The notes under the pieces were generated by a model that did not search any database, was not told the DNA's origin, and saw only the letters and a program-made list of their open reading frames with translations. Of a stretch of 8,781 bases of DNA, positions 6,536 to 8,781 are shown one piece after another. Position 1 is the first letter of the stretch. Each line of letters opens with the position of its first letter. Source of the stretch: Paenibacillus sp. UBA6285 (lineage in GTDB: Bacteria; Bacillota; Bacilli; Paenibacillales; Paenibacillaceae); assembly GCA_002438345.1 (NCBI GenBank), contig DJUJ01000030.1:31446-40226 (forward strand), read 5' to 3'. Both the position numbers and the translations under genes were made by a program.

Positions 6536-7213
6536 ATGATGAAATTATTTAAACATAAGACGGTAACTCAATTGAACGAATGTAATATGGAAACATTGAT
6601 TACTACCCCATTAGGTATAGTTGGTCTGTCGCTTTATAACGATAACCTTGATATTCTATCGCAGACACCCCAATTTAGTAAGTGTCTACTGCATGGAGGA
6701 CAAGTTTATGGATGGGAAGAAAAAAATATTATCGTTGAAATCGTTATTTCAAAACCTCCAATTCGTATTCCGGAAACAATGAAAATAGAGAATAGCAGAG
6801 GAATTTTAATACGATTATTTTGTAAAACAGATAATATGACGTTAAGCTTTTTAACCTACTGGTCAAAACGAGAGTGGGAAGATGGAGGAAGCGATACAGG
6901 ACAATTTTTACAAGCATCAACTTGGAATAAAGGATCAATGCGTTTATCTATAGGAACTGAGGATTCAGAATATTTGGAACAAAGAATGATGAATAATTGG
7001 TTAATGCCTATAAGAAAAAGTGACTCCTATAATTTGACTGGCAGTAATGAAGATGGTTTAGAAATCGATCTTCCTAATATTAGAGCTAATGAATTATGCC
7101 AATTTCATGTTTTTATTGCTTGGGGTTCTAGTTCTGATAGATATGATGCATCTACGTGGTACGCTGTGGATCAGGATTCAAAACAGATACTTGAATTTGA
7201 AGATTTACTATAG
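6536..7213 (+). CDS. Hypothetical soluble protein of 225 residues
   Basis: No family recognised. The protein has no signal peptide or membrane segment and is predicted to be mixed with many beta strands. Notable pieces are 'IVEIVISKPPIRIPE' (about 66-80), a Trp- and Asp/Gly-rich centre 'YWSKREWEDGGSDTGQF' (about 108-124), and a C-terminal 'FHVFIAWGSSSDRYDASTWY' followed by 'AVDQ' (about 190-213), where 'TWYAVD' looks like a conserved core strand. Two adjacent ATGs (6536 and 6539) follow GAGGGGA (6524-6530); the second has the better 8-nt gap, so the true N-terminus may be one Met shorter. It follows the small membrane-protein gene by 30 nt and probably shares its transcript. Codon use is AT-rich. 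An antitoxin or immunity role would be a guess from size and context only; I do not claim it. Confidence 0.85.
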   Translation: MMKLFKHKTVTQLNECNMETLITTPLGIVGLSLYNDNLDILSQTPQFSKCLLHGGQVYGWEEKNIIVEIVISKPPIRIPETMKIENSRGILIRLFCKTDNMTLSFLTYWSKREWEDGGSDTGQFLQASTWNKGSMRLSIGTEDSEYLEQRMMNNWLMPIRKSDSYNLTGSNEDGLEIDLPNIRANELCQFHVFIAWGSSSDRYDASTWYAVDQDSKQILEFEDLL

Positions 7214-7219
7214 TAACTC

Positions 7220-7390
7220 ATGGAGATTCTACAAATGGCTATCCTTAGCACACAGCCAGATGCTATTACCTCGATTTACCGTGATCGGCATATGATCCCT
7301 TACCCAGAAATCGAAGCAATAAATACGATTTTTTAGGATTATATTAGGAAAATGTTACATCAGTTAAATCCAACCCAGATTGGAGAATGA
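7220..7390 (+). pseudogene. Possible small-gene remnant with one internal TAG
   Basis: A frame opens at ATG 7220 (or ATG 7235, which has GGAG at 7222-7225 with a 9-nt gap) and reads '...ITSIYRDRHMIPYPEIEAIN...' to TAG at 7334-7336. The same frame then continues, coding-like, for 17 more codons ('DYIRKMLHQLNPTQIGE') to TGA 7388-7390. That TGA lies just before the kinase start at 7393. If the TAG is a nonsense mutation, the intact product would be about 52-57 residues. Nothing in it is recognisable, and frames of this size can occur by chance. Shown because it fills the gap between two genes and has a usable ribosome site. Confidence 0.3.
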
Positions 7391-7392
7391 AA

Positions 7393-8370
7393 ATGTCGCT
7401 AACCGATGATCAATTAGTAGAGCTATTAAGAGGTCATGGTATTCCTGAGATTCTTGAAATTAAAAGAACAAAACACGAAGCTCGCAATCGAGCAGTACTC
7501 AATAAAATAGAAATATATACGAAGGACAATAAGATTTTGTCATTATTAGAGAAAATCACGATGTCAAAGTATACTCCATATGAAAATATTATTTATAACC
7601 ACTACTCAAGCAAGGAAGTATCCATTCCGAAAGTTTTTATCAATAAGTATGATACAGTCAGCCAAGAAGGTATATTGTTGATGGAAGACCTGACTCCGAC
7701 ACATAACAATCTAGCCGATTGGGAAGTGCCTATTGCTTCCGAAAAATTAGCTAACATAATTGAAGTGATCGCACAGTTTCATGCTGCATCTTGGGAGACT
7801 AGCGAGTTAGCTCTTCCGGAGCATTTAAAAAGTGTGGAAGATTATTTAATACATATTACTTACTTAGAGAGAGATTATCTGGATTTTAGAAAGCAACAGA
7901 CTTATAACTTTGGGGAAGAACAATTTCGAATATACGAGAAGAGCTTATTTAGTTTGCGTGAAAATGCCCAACAACATATTAAACGCATATCAAGATATCA
8001 GAATACCACTTGCATTCATGGAGATTTAAATGTTGGCAATTTATTATATCCGGTATTCAATAGTGCAAAACCATGCATCATTGATCTTGAAGCAGTGAAG
8101 GTTGGGCTTTGTACTGAGGATCTTGTTATGCTATTTATCCATGATTTGTTTTATGGCAGTGAGGAGACCTCACGGATCTTTGATCTTTATTTTCATTCAA
8201 TTAACAATAAAATCAGAAGTGAATACACTTACACGCAATTTGTGGAGGACGTCAGATTATCAATAATGGAAGGAATCTTTTTTCCACTAAAGTTATTTGT
8301 TCATGATGGGATTAAGGATGAAGAGCTGATATGGAAGTCGATAGCTGCGTATAAGAATTTCGGAGACTAA
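7393..8370 (+). CDS. APH/kinase-fold phosphotransferase, substrate unknown
   Basis: A 325-residue cytoplasmic protein with the protein-kinase-like fold of aminoglycoside, choline and EcKinase-type phosphotransferases. Visible motifs are a hinge 'GILLMEDL' (93-100), a helix 'VIAQFHAASWE' (125-135) typical of the family, the catalytic loop 'HGDLNVGN' (209-216) with Asp211 as likely catalytic base and Asn216 as metal ligand, and the 'IIDLEAV' motif (229-235) with Asp231 as the second metal ligand. The N-lobe is less clear; Lys54 in 'LLEKI' and Glu64 may be the ATP-contacting pair. The start at 7393 is preferred to ATG 7387 because GGAG (7382-7385) touches 7387 but has a 7-nt gap to 7393. All catalytic motifs look intact. 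The substrate (antibiotic, choline or other small molecule) cannot be read from sequence. The gene is AT-rich and no terminator is evident after it. Confidence 0.87.
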   Translation: MSLTDDQLVELLRGHGIPEILEIKRTKHEARNRAVLNKIEIYTKDNKILSLLEKITMSKYTPYENIIYNHYSSKEVSIPKVFINKYDTVSQEGILLMEDLTPTHNNLADWEVPIASEKLANIIEVIAQFHAASWETSELALPEHLKSVEDYLIHITYLERDYLDFRKQQTYNFGEEQFRIYEKSLFSLRENAQQHIKRISRYQNTTCIHGDLNVGNLLYPVFNSAKPCIIDLEAVKVGLCTEDLVMLFIHDLFYGSEETSRIFDLYFHSINNKIRSEYTYTQFVEDVRLSIMEGIFFPLKLFVHDGIKDEELIWKSIAAYKNFGD

Positions 8371-8402
8371 TTAAATCTTGAACTTTTTGTTGTGGGTAAC
8401 GA

Positions 8403-8420
8403 TCATTATAATGACTATAC
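8403..8420 (+). promoter_or_regulatory. Palindromic AT-rich site with a -10-like box, weakly PerR-box-like
   Basis: TCATTATAATGA (8403-8414) is a perfect 12-bp palindrome containing TATAAT (8407-8412). From 8406 the 15-mer matches the PerR box consensus TTATAATnATTATAA at 12 of 14 defined positions. There is no good -35 at standard spacing. The site lies about 100 nt before the degraded DUF6979 gene. AT-rich intergenic DNA gives such matches by chance. Confidence 0.3.
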
Positions 8421-8511
8421 TACTATCTATATTGTCTTACCCCAAGAATATGGGAAAGGAATAGACAGGACTTATTACTAGATTTTTTCAAAAGAAAGCA
8501 GAGACGTTGTT

Positions 8512-8781
8512 ATGAGTAAATACGGAGAAGCGGCTGTGAAAACAGTTCAATACCTAAAAGAAAATCAACTAGAAAGTCCAAAAACAGCTTGGGAGGTCAT
8601 CACTAAAGAGTTCTTCTGGGAAGGAACTGCATCACAAAAAAACAAAGCATATGGCTTGAAAGCCTTAGAATTAATTAGGAAGAACCCGGATTTGATAGAG
8701 GATAAGAAAACCTTATGGCTAGAAACGATTGGACATGAAAAAAAGGACCTAACTCATAGATCGATGTAGTAATAGAACTTT
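8512..8781 (+). pseudogene. Degraded DUF6979-family gene, running to the window edge
   Basis: The frame from ATG 8512 encodes 85 residues and stops at TAG 8767-8769. 'MSKYGEAAVKTVQYL', 'SPKTAWEVITKEFF' and 'EGTASQK' fit the N-terminal half of DUF6979 proteins as I remember them. 'NKAYGLKALELIRKNPDLIEDKKTLW' (in pieces) fits the C-terminal half. The Gly/Cys-rich middle normally present between 'SSQKKGCP' and 'KKNKxYA' (about 30 residues) is missing. After the A7 run (8738-8744) this frame gives 'DLTHRSM', but the shifted frame from 8745 reads 'GPNS-stop-IDVVIEL', close to the family's C-terminal 'NSQxDVVIALW' with TAG (8757-8759) in place of Gln. The gene therefore seems to carry an in-frame internal deletion, a 1-nt frameshift and a nonsense codon. 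The ribosome site is weak. Family structure is recalled, not searched. Function of the family is unknown to me. Confidence 0.72.

Noticed and set aside
7089..7295. 68-codon frame overlapping the end of the 225-residue gene
   Set aside because: Out-of-frame with the better-supported gene and without its own ribosome site.
1..8781. tRNA, rRNA, CRISPR array, insertion sequence or phage genes
   Set aside because: No cloverleaf-like or regularly spaced repeat pattern and no transposase or integrase motifs were seen on either strand.

Overview
The window looks like a chromosomal segment of a low-to-medium GC Gram-positive bacterium of the order Bacillales, most likely Paenibacillus or a close relative. 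This rests on the cdaR-glmM-glmS gene order, a glmS ribozyme ahead of glmS, purine-rich Shine-Dalgarno sites, and strong terminators with U tracts. Genus level is an inference from protein style, not a search result.

Positions 1-5198 are a well-ordered housekeeping block for amino-sugar and cell-wall precursor supply. It holds the 3' part of cdaR (extracellular YbbR-domain regulator of the c-di-AMP cyclase CdaA), complete glmM (phosphoglucosamine mutase), a terminator, a near-consensus sigma-A promoter, the glmS ribozyme, a long leader, and complete glmS (glucosamine-6-phosphate synthase), closed by a very strong terminator. GlmS makes GlcN-6-P, GlmM turns it into GlcN-1-P for UDP-GlcNAc synthesis, and the ribozyme cuts the glmS mRNA when GlcN-6-P is plentiful. 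CdaR ties c-di-AMP synthesis to the same locus.

Positions 5199-6107 hold a small DUF1801 / frataxin-like iron chaperone gene with its own terminator. After it comes a mostly non-coding stretch with a second terminator-like hairpin, then two overlapping very short reading frames (5851-6052) followed by a good terminator. The two frames look like one small gene broken by a 1-nt shift, or a coupled pair.

Positions 6108-8781 are visibly more AT-rich and look accessory. They hold a three-helix membrane protein, an unrecognised 225-residue soluble protein, a possible gene remnant with an internal TAG, an APH-fold phosphotransferase with intact catalytic motifs, and at the right edge a degraded DUF6979 gene. 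That last gene appears to have lost an internal segment and carries a frameshift in an A7 run plus an in-frame TAG.

I see no phage, CRISPR, transposase, tRNA or rRNA, and no clear new biological system. The items most worth checking are the decayed DUF6979 gene, the overlapping small frames at 5851-6052, the long repeat-bearing leader between ribozyme and glmS, and the unidentified AT-rich block.
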